From JADJPO01 sp963750395 (GTDB lineage: Bacteria > Actinomycetota > Actinomycetes > Actinomycetales > Kineosporiaceae), in assembly GCA_963750395.1 (NCBI GenBank), contig CAVVQM010000012.1, positions 1-64,000 of the forward strand: a DNA stretch of 64,000 nt, in the 5' to 3' direction. Numbering within the stretch: the first letter of the stretch is position 1; every line of letters starts with the position of its first letter. The position numbers were made by a program, and so were the translations under genes. Of the stretch, positions 20,231 to 28,770 are shown in pieces. Below the pieces are notes generated by a model. It had not been told where the DNA came from. It made no database searches and worked only from the letters and a program-made list of their open reading frames with translations.

Positions 20231-20278
20231 AGCTCACCCACCATCATCGAACAAATGTTCGATGATGGTGGGTGAGCT
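20231..20278. promoter_or_regulatory. 48-base perfect palindrome
   Basis: Arms of 23 bp (20231-20253 and 20256-20278) match perfectly around a two-base AA centre. The arms begin AGCTCACCC and reach CATCGAACA. No T run follows on either side, so it is not a standard terminator. It lies two bases before the ATG cluster of the small minus-strand gene and contains its GGGTGAG. Confidence 0.85.
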
Positions 20279-20480
20279 TGCCTTCTCGCCGCCGACCGGC
20301 CGCCGCCGGGACATGACGGCGTTCGCAACCAGGACCACAGACAGGCAGGACGTCGCAGGTAGCGCCGGCGACGGGCAGGGCGATGCAACACCAGGGTCAA
20401 CAGCATGGTCCCGGCCCGACCGGGATCGCTGCCGGGCAGACCGGCCGGACCAGCACGACCACGGCAGCCACCAGTTGGCG
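20279..20480. other. Spacer after the last TPR gene
   Basis: About 200 bases between the TPR unit D stop and the palindrome. On the minus strand a short hydrophobic stretch can be read (LVAAVVVLVRPVCPAAIPV), but no full gene is supported. The three-TM gene seen after the other TPR units is absent here. Confidence 0.4.
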
Positions 20481-21538
20481 TCAGGTCAAGTCGCCCCCCT
20501 GGTGGCGCCGCAGGCTGGTGAGGACAGACCGTGCGCTGCGGGTCCTCGGGTGGTCGGGGCCGAGAGCCGCCCCCAGGATCGCCAGGGCCCGTTCGGCCAG
20601 CGGCCGGGCCGCGGCCGGCTCACCCAGGTCCTGCAGGATCAGGCGAGGTTGCTCAGGCGGACGCCGACGGCGGGGTGGTCGGGGCCGTGGGCGGCCTCGT
20701 CGATGGCCAGGGCCCGTTCGGCCAGCGGCCGGGCCGCGGCCGGCTCACCCAGATCCGGCAGGATCGAGGCGAGGTTGTTCAGGTCGACGCCGACGCTGGG
20801 GTGGTCGGGGCCGTGGGCGGCCTCGGCGATGGCCAGGGCCCGTTCGGCCAGCGGCCGGGCCGCGGCCGGCTCACCCAGATCCTGCAGGATCAGGCGAGGT
20901 TGCTCAGGTCGACGCCGACGCCGGGGTGGTCGGGGCCGTGGGCGGCCTCGGTGATGGCCAGGGCCCGTTCGGCCAGCGGCCGGGCCGCGGCCGGCTCACC
21001 CAGGTCCTGCAGGATCGAGGCGAGGTTGCTCAGGCGGACGCCGACGGTGGGGTGGTCGGGGCCGTGGGCGGCCTCGGCGATGGCCAGGGCCCGTTCGGCC
21101 AGCGGCCGCGCCGCGGCCGGCTCACCCAGATCCTGCAGGATCAAGGCGAGGTTGCTCAGGCGGAAGCCGACGCTGGGGTGGTCGGGGCCGTGGGCGGCCT
21201 CGGCGATGGCCAGGGCCCGTTCGGCCAGCGGCCGCGCCGCGCCCGGCTGGCCGATGACCTGCAGGTAGGTCGCCGCGCGGTCCAGCAGCCACGCCACGTC
21301 CAGCGTGATCGGCCCGACCAGGCGGGCCGATCCTACTCCCCGCGCCGGCCGCTGCCGAGCCCGGTCCCGCCACCCCGCCGCTGCCGTGCTGGGGCGGCGT
21401 GGCCGGTGACCGCCACGACGTGCGGCAACACCCGCTCCCGCCAGCGCGGCCACGCCCCCGGAGCACCAAGCGTGACCTCCCCGGGACATCAGCACACAGC
21501 ATCCGCACCGCAGACACCAGCAGATCATCCAGGACCAT
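20481..21538 (-). CDS. Orphan TPR protein, unit D (frameshifted)
   Basis: ATG 21538 (MVLDDLLVSAVRMLCAD) to TGA 20481-20483, six bases after the upstream membrane gene stop. It equals the C-terminal part of the TIR-NB-ARC protein: a helical linker (LLVSAVRMLCAD), a WLLDRAATYLQVIGQP helix, then six 42-residue TPRs of the form LSNLALILQDLGEP / AAARPLAERALAI / AEAAHGPDHP. TIR and NB-ARC are missing. The frame breaks near 21,440, 21,330 and 20,890. It probably forms a TPR superhelix that binds a protein or peptide. Confidence 0.75.
20545..21290 (-). repeat. TPR repeat array D, six copies
   Basis: Six direct repeats of about 126 bp with anchor CCAGGGCCCGTTCGGCCAGC near 20585, 20710, 20838, 20960, 21087 and 21212. 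Copies differ at few positions. Confidence 0.9.
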
Positions 21539-21543
21539 CACCT

Positions 21544-21990
21544 CTACCTTGCGATTGCGGTCGCGGTGAGGGCGATGCCGAGAACCGCCGTGGCGCAGTG
21601 CAGCCCGGCCCACAGGGCGTGCAGGCGGATCCGGTGCAGCCGCGGGTAGCGGGCGTAGTGGGCCCGCCGAGACGCGTCCAGCAGAGAGTCGTCAGCCGGA
21701 GAACGCTGAGGCCGGTCAGCGTCTTGGTCAGGGGGCGGGCCTGGCTGAGGTGGTAGTCGGCGCGTTCGTGGTACTTCGCGACGGTGGCCGCCCCGTACAC
21801 CCCGACCAGGAACACCAGCACGGCCAGCGGCCACGTCTGGTGGGCGAGCTTGTTCTGCACGGCCAGCCCGGTGAGGGCGCTCGCGATCACCAAGACGTAG
21901 TTGGTCAGCACCGCCCGTTGGGTCTCCGACTGCCGCAGCTGCTCGCGATGCTCCCGCCAGTACGCCAACACCGCATCACCTTGATCACTC
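21544..21990 (-). CDS. Three-TM membrane protein, copy 3 (frameshifted)
   Basis: About 149 residues. The N-terminal SDQGDAVLAYWREHREQL is amphipathic and probably cytosolic. TM1 is TNYVLVIASALTGLAVQ, TM2 LAVLVFLVGVYGAATVAKY, and TM3 lies near the C-terminus (ending ALTATAIAR). An indel near 21,700 splits the frame before TM3. The GTG start seen in the other copies is altered here by one base (CACGTCGAGTG), so the upstream TPR frame and this gene may look fused. It is nearly identical to copies A and 2. Confidence 0.7.
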
Positions 21991-23057
21991 GACGTGTCCC
22001 CCTGGTGGCGGTGCAGGCTGGGGGGAGGACAGACCGTGCCGCGCGGGTCCTCGGGTGGTCGGGGCCGAGAGCCGCCCCCAGGATCGCCAGGGCCCGTTCG
22101 GCCAGAGGCCGGGCCGCGGCCGGGCTCACCCAGGTCCTGCAGGATCGAGGCGAGGATGCTCAGGTCGACGCCGACGGTGGGGTGGTCGGGGCCGTGGGCT
22201 GCCTCGGTCGAGGGCCAGGGCCCGTTCAGCCAGTGGCCGGGCCGCCGCCGGCTCACCCAGGTCCTGCAGGATCCAGGCGAGGATATTTAGGGGGGCGCCC
22301 ACCGTAGGGGTGGTCGGGGCCGTGGGCGGCCTCGGTGATGGCCAGGGCCCGTTCAGCCAGTGGCCGGGCCGCGGCCGGCTCACCCAGGTCCCGCAGGATC
22401 ACGGCGAGGTCGCCCAGGCGGATGCCGACCCATGGGGTGGTCGGGGCCGTAGGCGGCCTCGGTGATGGCCAGGGCCCGTTCGGCCAGTGGCCGGGCCGCG
22501 GCCGGCTCACCCAGATCCTGCAGGATCGAGGCGAGGACGCTCAGGCGGACGCCGACCTCGGGGTGGTCGGGGCCGTGGGCGGCCTCGGTGATGGCCAGGG
22601 CCCGTTCGGCCAGCGGCCGGGCCGCGGCCGGCTCACCCAGATCCCGCAGGATCGAGGCGAGGACGCTCAGGCGGACGCCGACCTGGGGTGGTCGGGGCCG
22701 TGGGCGGCCTCGGTGATGGCCAGGGCCCGTTCGGCCAGCGGCCGGTGCCGCGGCCGGGCTCGCCCAGGTCCTGCAGGTAGGTCGTCGCGCGGTTGTTCAG
22801 GCAGCCACGCCGACGTGCAGCGTGGTCGGTCCCGACCATGCTGGGCCGATCCGTAAACTCGCCGGCCCGGCCACCGTCGGGCCTGGCCCCGCCACCGACG
22901 CCGCTACCGTCCGGGGCGGCATGGCCGGTGACCGCCACGACGTGCGGCAACACCAGCTGCCACCGCGGCCATGGCCCCCGATGCACGCTGTGATCTCGTC
23001 CGGGACATCAGCACGCAGCATCCGCACCGCAGCCACCAGCAGTTCATCCACGACCAT
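21991..23057 (-). CDS. Orphan TPR protein, unit C (frameshifted)
   Basis: ATG 23057 (MVVDELLVAAVRMLRADVP) begins six bases after the stop of membrane copy 2. The same linker as in the STAND protein is followed by six TPRs. Several indels break the frame (around 22,980, 22,770, 22,680, 22,430, 22,300, 22,215 and 22,120). The end reads HPRTRAARSVL, as at the end of the other units, and runs into membrane copy 3. Confidence 0.7.
22045..22790 (-). repeat. TPR repeat array C, six copies
   Basis: Six 126-bp direct repeats homologous to arrays A, B and D. Two copies read GTTCAGCCAGTGGCC instead of GTTCGGCCAGCGGCC, so this array is slightly diverged. Confidence 0.88.
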
Positions 23058-23062
23058 CACGT

Positions 23063-23512
23063 CTACCTCGCGATGGCGGTCGCGGTGAGGGCGATGCCGA
23101 GGACCGCGATGGCGCCGTGCAGCCCGGTCCACAGGGTGTGCAGGCGGATCCGGTGCAGCCGCGGGTAGCGGGCGTAGTGGGCCCGCCGAGACGCGTCCAG
23201 CAGAGAGTCGTCGGCCGGGAGCACGCCGAGGCCGGTCAGCGTCTTGGTCAGGGCGCGGGCCTGGGTGAGGTGGTAGTCGGCGCGTTCGTGGTATTTCGCC
23301 ACGGTGACCCCCCCGTACACCCCGACCAGGAACACCAGCACGGCCAGCGGCCATGTCTGGTGGGCGAGCTTGTTCTGCACGGCCAGCCCGGTGAGGGCGC
23401 TCGCGATCACCAGGACGTAATTGGTCAGCACCGCCCGTTGGGTCTCCGACTGCCGCAGCTGCTCGCGATGCTCCCGCCAGTACGCCAACACCGCATCACC
23501 TTGATCACTCAC
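23063..23512 (-). CDS. Three-TM membrane protein, copy 2 (intact)
   Basis: 149 residues, the only copy with an unbroken frame. GTG 23512 overlaps the stop of TPR unit B by GTGA. Residues 1-27 are a charged helix (YWREHREQLRQSETQRAV); TM1 is about 29-47, TM2 about 52-73 followed by KYHERADYH, then a helical cytosolic segment (ADDSLLDASRRAHYARYPRL), and TM3 about 128-147. The layout, a helix followed by a TM hairpin, resembles the small membrane effectors of bacterial conflict systems (SLATT-like). That is an analogy only, since I cannot search profiles. Confidence 0.8.
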   Translation of the reverse strand: MSDQGDAVLAYWREHREQLRQSETQRAVLTNYVLVIASALTGLAVQNKLAHQTWPLAVLVFLVGVYGGVTVAKYHERADYHLTQARALTKTLTGLGVLPADDSLLDASRRAHYARYPRLHRIRLHTLWTGLHGAIAVLGIALTATAIAR

Positions 23513-24682
23513 ATGTCCCCCTGGCCGCGATGCAGGCTCGTGAGGACAGACCGTGCGGCGCGGGTCCATGGGTGGTCGGGGCCGAGAGCTGCCCCCAGAA
23601 TCGCCAGGGCCCGTTCGGCCAGCGGCCGGGCCGCGGCCGGGTCACCCAGGTCCTGCAGCACCGGCCAGGTTGCTCAGGTCGGATGGCGACGGCGGGGTGG
23701 TCGGGGCCGTGGGCGGCCTCGTCGATGGCCAGGGCCCGTTCGGCCAGCGGCCGGGCCGCGGCCGGCTCACCCAGGTCCCGCAGCGATCGAGGCGAGGATG
23801 CTCAGGCGGATGCCGACGGCGGGGTGGTCGGGGCCGTGGGCGGCCTCGGTGATGGCCAGGGCCCGTTCGGCCAGCGGCCGGGCCGCGGCCGGCTCACCCA
23901 GATCCCGCAGGATCGCGGCGAGGTTGCTCAGGCAGATGGCGACGGTCGGGGTGGTCGGGGCCGTGGGCGGCCTCGCCGATGGCCAGGGCCCGTTCGGCCA
24001 GCGGCCGCGCCGCGGCCGGCTCACCCAGATCCTGCAGGATCGAGGCGAGGTTGCTCAGGCAGATGCCGACGGTGGGGTGGTCGGGGCCGTGGGCGGCCTC
24101 GGCGATGGCCAGGGCCCGTTCGGCCAGCGGCCGCGCCGCGGCCGGCTCACCCAGATCCTGCAGGATCGAGGCGAGGACGCTCAGGCGGATGCGACGGTCG
24201 GGGTGGTCGGGGCCGTGGGCGGCCTCGGTCGATGGCCAGGGCCCGTTCGGCCAGCGGCCGCGCCGCGGCCGGCTCACCCAGGTCCTGCAGCACCACCGCC
24301 AGGTTGCTCAGGCGGATGGCGACGGCGGGGTGGTCGGGGCCGTGGGCGGCCTCGGCGATGGCCAGGGCCCGTTCGGCCAGCGGCCGCGCCGCGGCCGGCT
24401 GCCCGATGACCTGCAGGTAGGTCGCCGGCGCGGTCCAGCAGCCACGCCACGTCCAGCGTGATCGGCCCCGACCAGGCCGGGCCGATCCCTACTCACCGCC
24501 CCGGCCACCGCCGAGCCCGGCCCCGCCACCGCGCCGCTACCGGCCGGGGCGGCATGGCCGGTGACCGCCACGACGTGCGGCAACACCAGCCGCCACCGCG
24601 GCCAGGCCCCCGGAGCACCCGTAATCTCCCCCGGGGCATCAGCACGCAGCATCCGCACCGCAGCCACCAGCAGCTCATCCAT
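23509..24682 (-). CDS. Orphan TPR protein, unit B (frameshifted)
   Basis: ATG 24682 (MDELLVAAVRMLRADAPGEI), 14 bases after the stop of membrane copy A, to TGA 23509-23511. The linker segment (PRWRLVLPHVVAVTGHAAP) matches the region between NB-ARC and TPRs in the STAND protein. Seven TPRs of 42 residues follow, ending SVLTSLHRGQGDM. Indels are seen near 24,470, 24,430, 24,225, 24,190, 23,950, 23,790 and 23,665. The stop overlaps the start of membrane copy 2 (ATGTGAGTG). Confidence 0.75.
23575..24430 (-). repeat. TPR repeat array B, seven copies
   Basis: Seven direct repeats of about 126 bp, anchors near 23606, 23728, 23855, 23983, 24110, 24237 and 24363. Confidence 0.9.
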
Positions 24683-24695
24683 CTACGCATCACGT

Positions 24696-25149
24696 CTACC
24701 TCGCGATGGCGGTCGCGGTGAGGGCGATGCCGAGGACCGCGATGGCGCCGTGCAGCCCGGTCCACAGGAGGTGCAGGCGGATCCGGTGCAGCCGCGGGTA
24801 GCGGGCGTAGTGGGCCCGCCGATACGCGTCCAGCAGAGAGTCGTCGGCCGGGAGCACGCCGAGGCCGGTCAGCGTCTTGGTCAGGGCGCGGGCCTGGCTG
24901 AGGTGGTAGTCGGCGCGTTCGTGGTACTTCGCCACGGTGACCGCCCCGTACACCCCGACCAGGAACACCAGCACGGCCAGCGGCCACGTCTGGTGGCGCG
25001 AGCTTGTTCTGCACGGCCAGCCCGGTCAGGGCGCTCGCGATCACCAGGACGTAGTTGGTCAGCACCGCCCGTTGGTTCTCCGACTGCCGCAGCTGCTCGC
25101 GATGCTCCTGCCAGTACGCCAACACCAGCATCACAGCTTGATCACTCAC
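24696..25149 (-). CDS. Three-TM membrane protein, copy A (frameshifted)
   Basis: GTG 25149 overlaps the STAND protein stop (25146-25148) by GTGA. The protein is almost identical to copy 2 (YWQEHREQLRQSENQRAV, TM1 as in copy 2), but small insertions near 25,130 and 25,005 shift the frame. The rest reads from LVFLVGVYGAVTVAKY to the stop at 24696. It is the first membrane gene downstream of the TIR-NB-ARC-TPR gene. Confidence 0.75.
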
Positions 25150-27888
25150 GTATCCCCCTGGTGCGCGATGCAGGCTGGTGACGGACATACCGTGCCGCGC
25201 GGGTCCATCGGGTGCTCGGTGCCGAGAGCCGCCCCCGGATCGCCAGGGCCCGTTCGGCCAGCGGCCGGGCCGCGGCCGGCTCACCCAGGTCCTGCAGGAT
25301 CGTCGCGAGGTTGCTCAGGAGATCGCGACCGCGGGGTGGTCGGGGCCGTGGGCCTCTGTCGATGGCCAGGGCCCGTTCGCAGCAGCGGCCGCGCTGCCGC
25401 CGGCTCACCCAGATCCTGCAGCACCGTCGGCGAGGTTGCTCAGGTCGATGCCGACGGCGGGGTGGTCGGGGCCGTGGGCCGCCTCGTCGATGGCCAGGGC
25501 CCGTTCGAGCCAGTGGCCGGGCCGCGGCCGGCTCACCCAGGTCCCGCAGGATCGTGGCGAGGTTGCTCAGGCGGACGCCGACGGTGGGGTGGTCGGGGCC
25601 GTGGGCGGCCTCGTCGATGGCCAGGGCCCGTTCGGCCAGCGGCCGCGCCGCGGCCGGCTCACCCAGATCCCGCAGGATCGTGGCGAGGTTGCTCAGGTCG
25701 GACGCCGACGTCGGGGTGGTCGGGGCCGTGGGCGGCCTCGTCGATGGCCAGGGCCCGTTCGGCCAGCGGCCGGGCCGCGGCCGGCTCACCCAGATCCTGC
25801 AGCATCGTGGCGAGGTTGCTCAGGCGGACGCCGACGGTGGGGTGGTCGGGGCCGTGGGCGGCCTCGTCGATGGCCAGGGCCCGTTCGGCCAGCGGCCGCG
25901 CCGCCGCCGGCTCACCCAGATCCTGCAGGATCGTGGCGAGGTTGCTCAGGCCGACGCCGACGGTGGGGTGGTCGGGGCCGTGGGCGGCCTCGGCGATGGC
26001 CAGGGCCCGTTCGGCCAGCGGCCGCGCCGCGGCCGGCTGGCCGATGACCTGCAGGTAGGTCGCCGCGCGGTCCAGCAGCCACGCCACGTCCAGCGTGATC
26101 GGCCCGACCAGGCCTGGGCCGATCCCCACTCCCCGCCCCGGCCACCGCCGAGCCCGGCCCCGCCACCACGCCGCTACCGGCCGGGGCAGCATGACCGGTG
26201 ACCGCCACGACGTGCGGCAACACCTGCCGCCACCGCGGCCACGCCCCCGAGCACCCGATCTCCCCCGGGACATCAGCACGCAGCATCCGCACCGCAGCCA
26301 CCAGCAGTACGCCTGCCGTGGTGCCCGTGCCGTCTGCGCCGCCGTGGGCGCTCATGGCGTGGGTGGCGCGTGGGCGCTGGCTCGGGCGCGGATGACGTCT
26401 TGGACGAGGCGGTGCACCTGGATGGTCTCCGGGCCGCGTTTGACCAGGGAGTAGTCGGTCAACGCTGGCGACTGTCTCGACAAAAGCGAGTGGGTCGGTG
26501 ACCGCGCCGCGCAGCGGTTCGGGCAGGACGTCGGGATGATCCGTGAACAGGTCCAGCGGGATCGGCTCCGGAGCCAGGTAGGCGCACATTCCGATGAGCT
26601 GCACCGCGGCCGGGTTACTGGCCTGCAGGCGTTCCAGGCTCAGCGACCACAATGTGGCGATCGTGTCCCGGTGAAACGCCGGGTGACCCCGGGCGTGGAA
26701 GTCCCGTGACGCGGCCCCGCCAGAGCCGCAGCCATTCGATGGGGGCGATACCGGTCCGGTCCAGGTAGGCGGCCGCCTGGTCCAACGCTAACGGCAGGTA
26801 GCCCAGCTCCTCCGCGATCTCCGCCGCGGTCGCCGGGTCGGTGGCCAAGCAGGGGGCCCGTCGGGTCAGCAGGTCGACGGCCTCCCCGGGGAGCATGACG
26901 TCCAGGTCGACGACCTCACCCAGCTCCACGTACCCGGGGCGGCGGGTGGTGACCAACACGTGTGCCGGCGTCCCGGGCTGGAACGGCGCCGGAGGGCACC
27001 CACGGCGCGAGGGTGTGGGGTTCCTCGGCGTTGTCGAACACCAGCAGCCACCCCGGGACCGCCCGCAGCGCCTCGTGCACCAGGTCTGCGGACCTCGACC
27101 GGATCGACCGGCGGCTCGAAGCCCAGCTTGGTAGCCAGGGTGCGGAACTGGTCGGGGACCAGGGCCTCCTGCTCGGCGTCGACCCACCACACCAGGTCGT
27201 AGTCACTGGCGTGGCGGTGCCCGTACTCGACCGCAAGCTGGGTCTTGCCGACCCCACCCATCCCGTGCAGGGAATGCACCGTCACGGTCCGACCGGCCCG
27301 AAACCCGGCCTCCAGGACCGCCAGTTCCCGGGACCGACCGGTGAACTTCGGGTTACGCGTTGGGACCTTCCACACCCGCGGCAGCGAGGTCGGGAACCGC
27401 GGCCGGGTCTGGATCGCCTTCCCGCTCGGCGGGAACTGCGGCGCCGCCCGGGCTTGGCCCGCCCGGAGGCCGCCTGCTGCACCAGTGTGCGCAGCCGAGA
27501 CCTAGCCTCGGACTCGCTCAGGTCGAGCAAGTCGCGGCTGACCACAGTCGACAGCAACCCGGGCCGGTCACACTCGCCGACCCGCACCACCAGCAGCTTG
27601 CGGTCCGCACCACCCGGGTCCCTGGCCCAGGCCGCCTGCCACTCCGCGGCCCCGAACACTGACCCCAGGTACTCCTGCGACAACACCGCGATCGTGCGCC
27701 GCGCGTGCTCGACCCCGTCCTGCATCCGCGACACCCAGTTCGATCCCGGCACGAAGTCCCACGCCTGCACCAACACCCGGTGGCCGTTCCTCCAGATCCC
27801 AGGCAATCCATTCCGCCCACGCTCTATCCGCCTGGGTATAGGACACGAAGAAGTCGTAGTCGGACCCGGCACCCGCCCCATCGCTCAC
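25146..27888 (-). CDS. TIR-NB-ARC-TPR STAND protein (NLR-like), multiply frameshifted
   Basis: GTG 27888 (SDGAGAGSDYDFFVSYTQAD) to TGA 25146-25148, about 900 residues; GTG 27912 is an alternative start. Residues 9-140 are a TIR domain: DYDFFVSYTQADRAWAEWI, then SQEYLGSVFGAAEWQAAW, whose Glu is at the NADase position. NB-ARC follows with FTGRSRELAVLEAGF, P-loop GMGGVGKTQLAVEY (27,255-27,214), Walker B LLVFDNAEEP, LVTTRRPGY and LGYLPLALDQAAAYL. A winged-helix region, a linker and seven TPRs complete it. Indels occur near 27,800, 27,460, 27,350, 27,090, 26,990, 26,700, 26,470, 26,330 and 26,130. The TIR probably degrades NAD+ when the TPRs sense a trigger. Confidence 0.85.
25225..26075 (-). repeat. 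TPR repeat array A, seven copies
   Basis: Seven 126-bp direct repeats inside the STAND gene, anchors near 25243, 25361, 25493, 25621, 25748, 25874 and 26000. The copies are close to those in arrays B-D. Confidence 0.9.
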
Positions 27889-27912
27889 AGACCAACCCTG
27901 GCACACGCCCAC

Positions 27913-28626
27913 CCGGATGACAGGTGATCCTCCGGCCCCCGTCGCGCGCGTCGGCTATGGAGTCCGCCGAGACAACCGTGAACGAGGCCCAGGTCGACCA
28001 GGATCTGGCCGCGGTCGTAGTCCGGGCCGTATCCCCGGTCTGAGAATGACACGGCGGATTCGCGTGGTCGTTGCACCAAACCGATTGATCTTCGTAGGCC
28101 CTTGGCGACGAGCTCGGTTCGTGTTCTCCCGTAGGTCTTGCAGGAAACGCTCGAGACCATCCCTAGAAACGCCGATAGTCTACGTACGTCAACCTGTAAT
28201 TGAAATCGTCTTTGCCCGGCAACGTGTTTCGAGTTAGCTTCCGTGCTGGCGTTTGACGGCTACTCCCGGCTGACCCCCCGGGTGCCCTTCGAGCCGCCGC
28301 GGCTCGCGACATCCAGGGCGTGCCCGGCATCGGACCGAACCGGGCCGCGGGTATTTCGTCGCCGAGATCGGCGAAATCACTCGCTGCTGACACACCAGAC
28401 CTGACTGCTGGGATGCCCCCCCCCTCCCTCCCAAAATCCAATAATTCCCAGCGGATGGGGCCCCCTCACACCAGCTTCGTCAGAACCGGGAACGACGCGT
28501 GATCGGCGAGACCAACGGCGGACAGCGCGCGGTAAAGCCAGCTCGTGCCCCAATCCGTGCCCCGAATGACCGGCACAGGCCCCGCCCGGCGAACCGGACA
28601 GGGCCTCTGACCTGCACTTTCTTGTG
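27913..28626. other. Non-coding spacer between the STAND gene and the initiator tRNA
   Basis: About 710 bases without a supported gene. GC drops around 28,070-28,240 and 28,420-28,450. The TIR gene promoter should lie here. A minus-strand stretch near 28,000-28,080 (SFSDRGYGPDYDRGQIL) might be a degraded gene. The region may contain the right end of the integrated island. Confidence 0.45.
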
Positions 28627-28700
28627 TAGCGGGGGCAGGATTTGAACCTGCGACCTCTGGGTTATGAGCCCAGCGAGCTACCGAGCTGCTCCACCCCGCG
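28627..28700 (-). tRNA. tRNA-fMet (initiator), anticodon CAU
   Basis: 74 bases without encoded CCA. The minus strand starts CGCGGGGTGGAGCAGC and ends CCCCCGCTA. The acceptor stem has the C1-U72 mismatch, and the anticodon stem carries three consecutive G-C pairs (GGG CTCATAA CCC), both hallmarks of initiator tRNA. The T arm is GCAGG-TTCAAAT-CCTGC. The 3' end faces the mobile island on its left. Confidence 0.95.
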
Positions 28701-28770
28701 TCGGCTCCGCAAGGCTACGGGAGCCCCGCGGCCGGAGCAAATCGAGTGCCTGCTCCGGCCCCCCAACGGC

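Larger units (their letters stand above)
24696..26307 (-). repeat. Ancestral unit of the tandem [TPR tail + three-TM] duplication
   Basis: The block from the linker (LLVAAVRMLRAD, upper edge about 26,307) through the TPRs to the end of the three-TM gene at 24,696 is repeated at 23,063-24,682 and 21,544-23,057, with a fourth partial copy (no membrane gene) at 20,481-21,538. The period is about 1.5-1.6 kb. The upper edge is sharp: homology to the other units begins at the CACCAGCAG sequence. Confidence 0.85.

Noticed and set aside
20545..26075. CRISPR array
   Set aside because: Repeats are 126 bp, contiguous, coding for TPRs, with no unique spacers and no cas genes nearby.
20262..26201. Long plus-strand open frames rich in Gly, Arg and Pro across the TPR arrays
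   Set aside because: They are antisense shadows of the minus-strand TPR repeats in GC-rich DNA; they lack domains and sensible starts.
27940..28160. Transposase remnant in the spacer before the tRNA
   Set aside because: Only a short stretch (SFSDRGYGPDYDRG) is suggestive; no catalytic residues or inverted repeats were found.
28627..28700. Elongator tRNA-Met
   Set aside because: The C1-U72 mismatch and the GGG/CCC anticodon stem identify an initiator tRNA.
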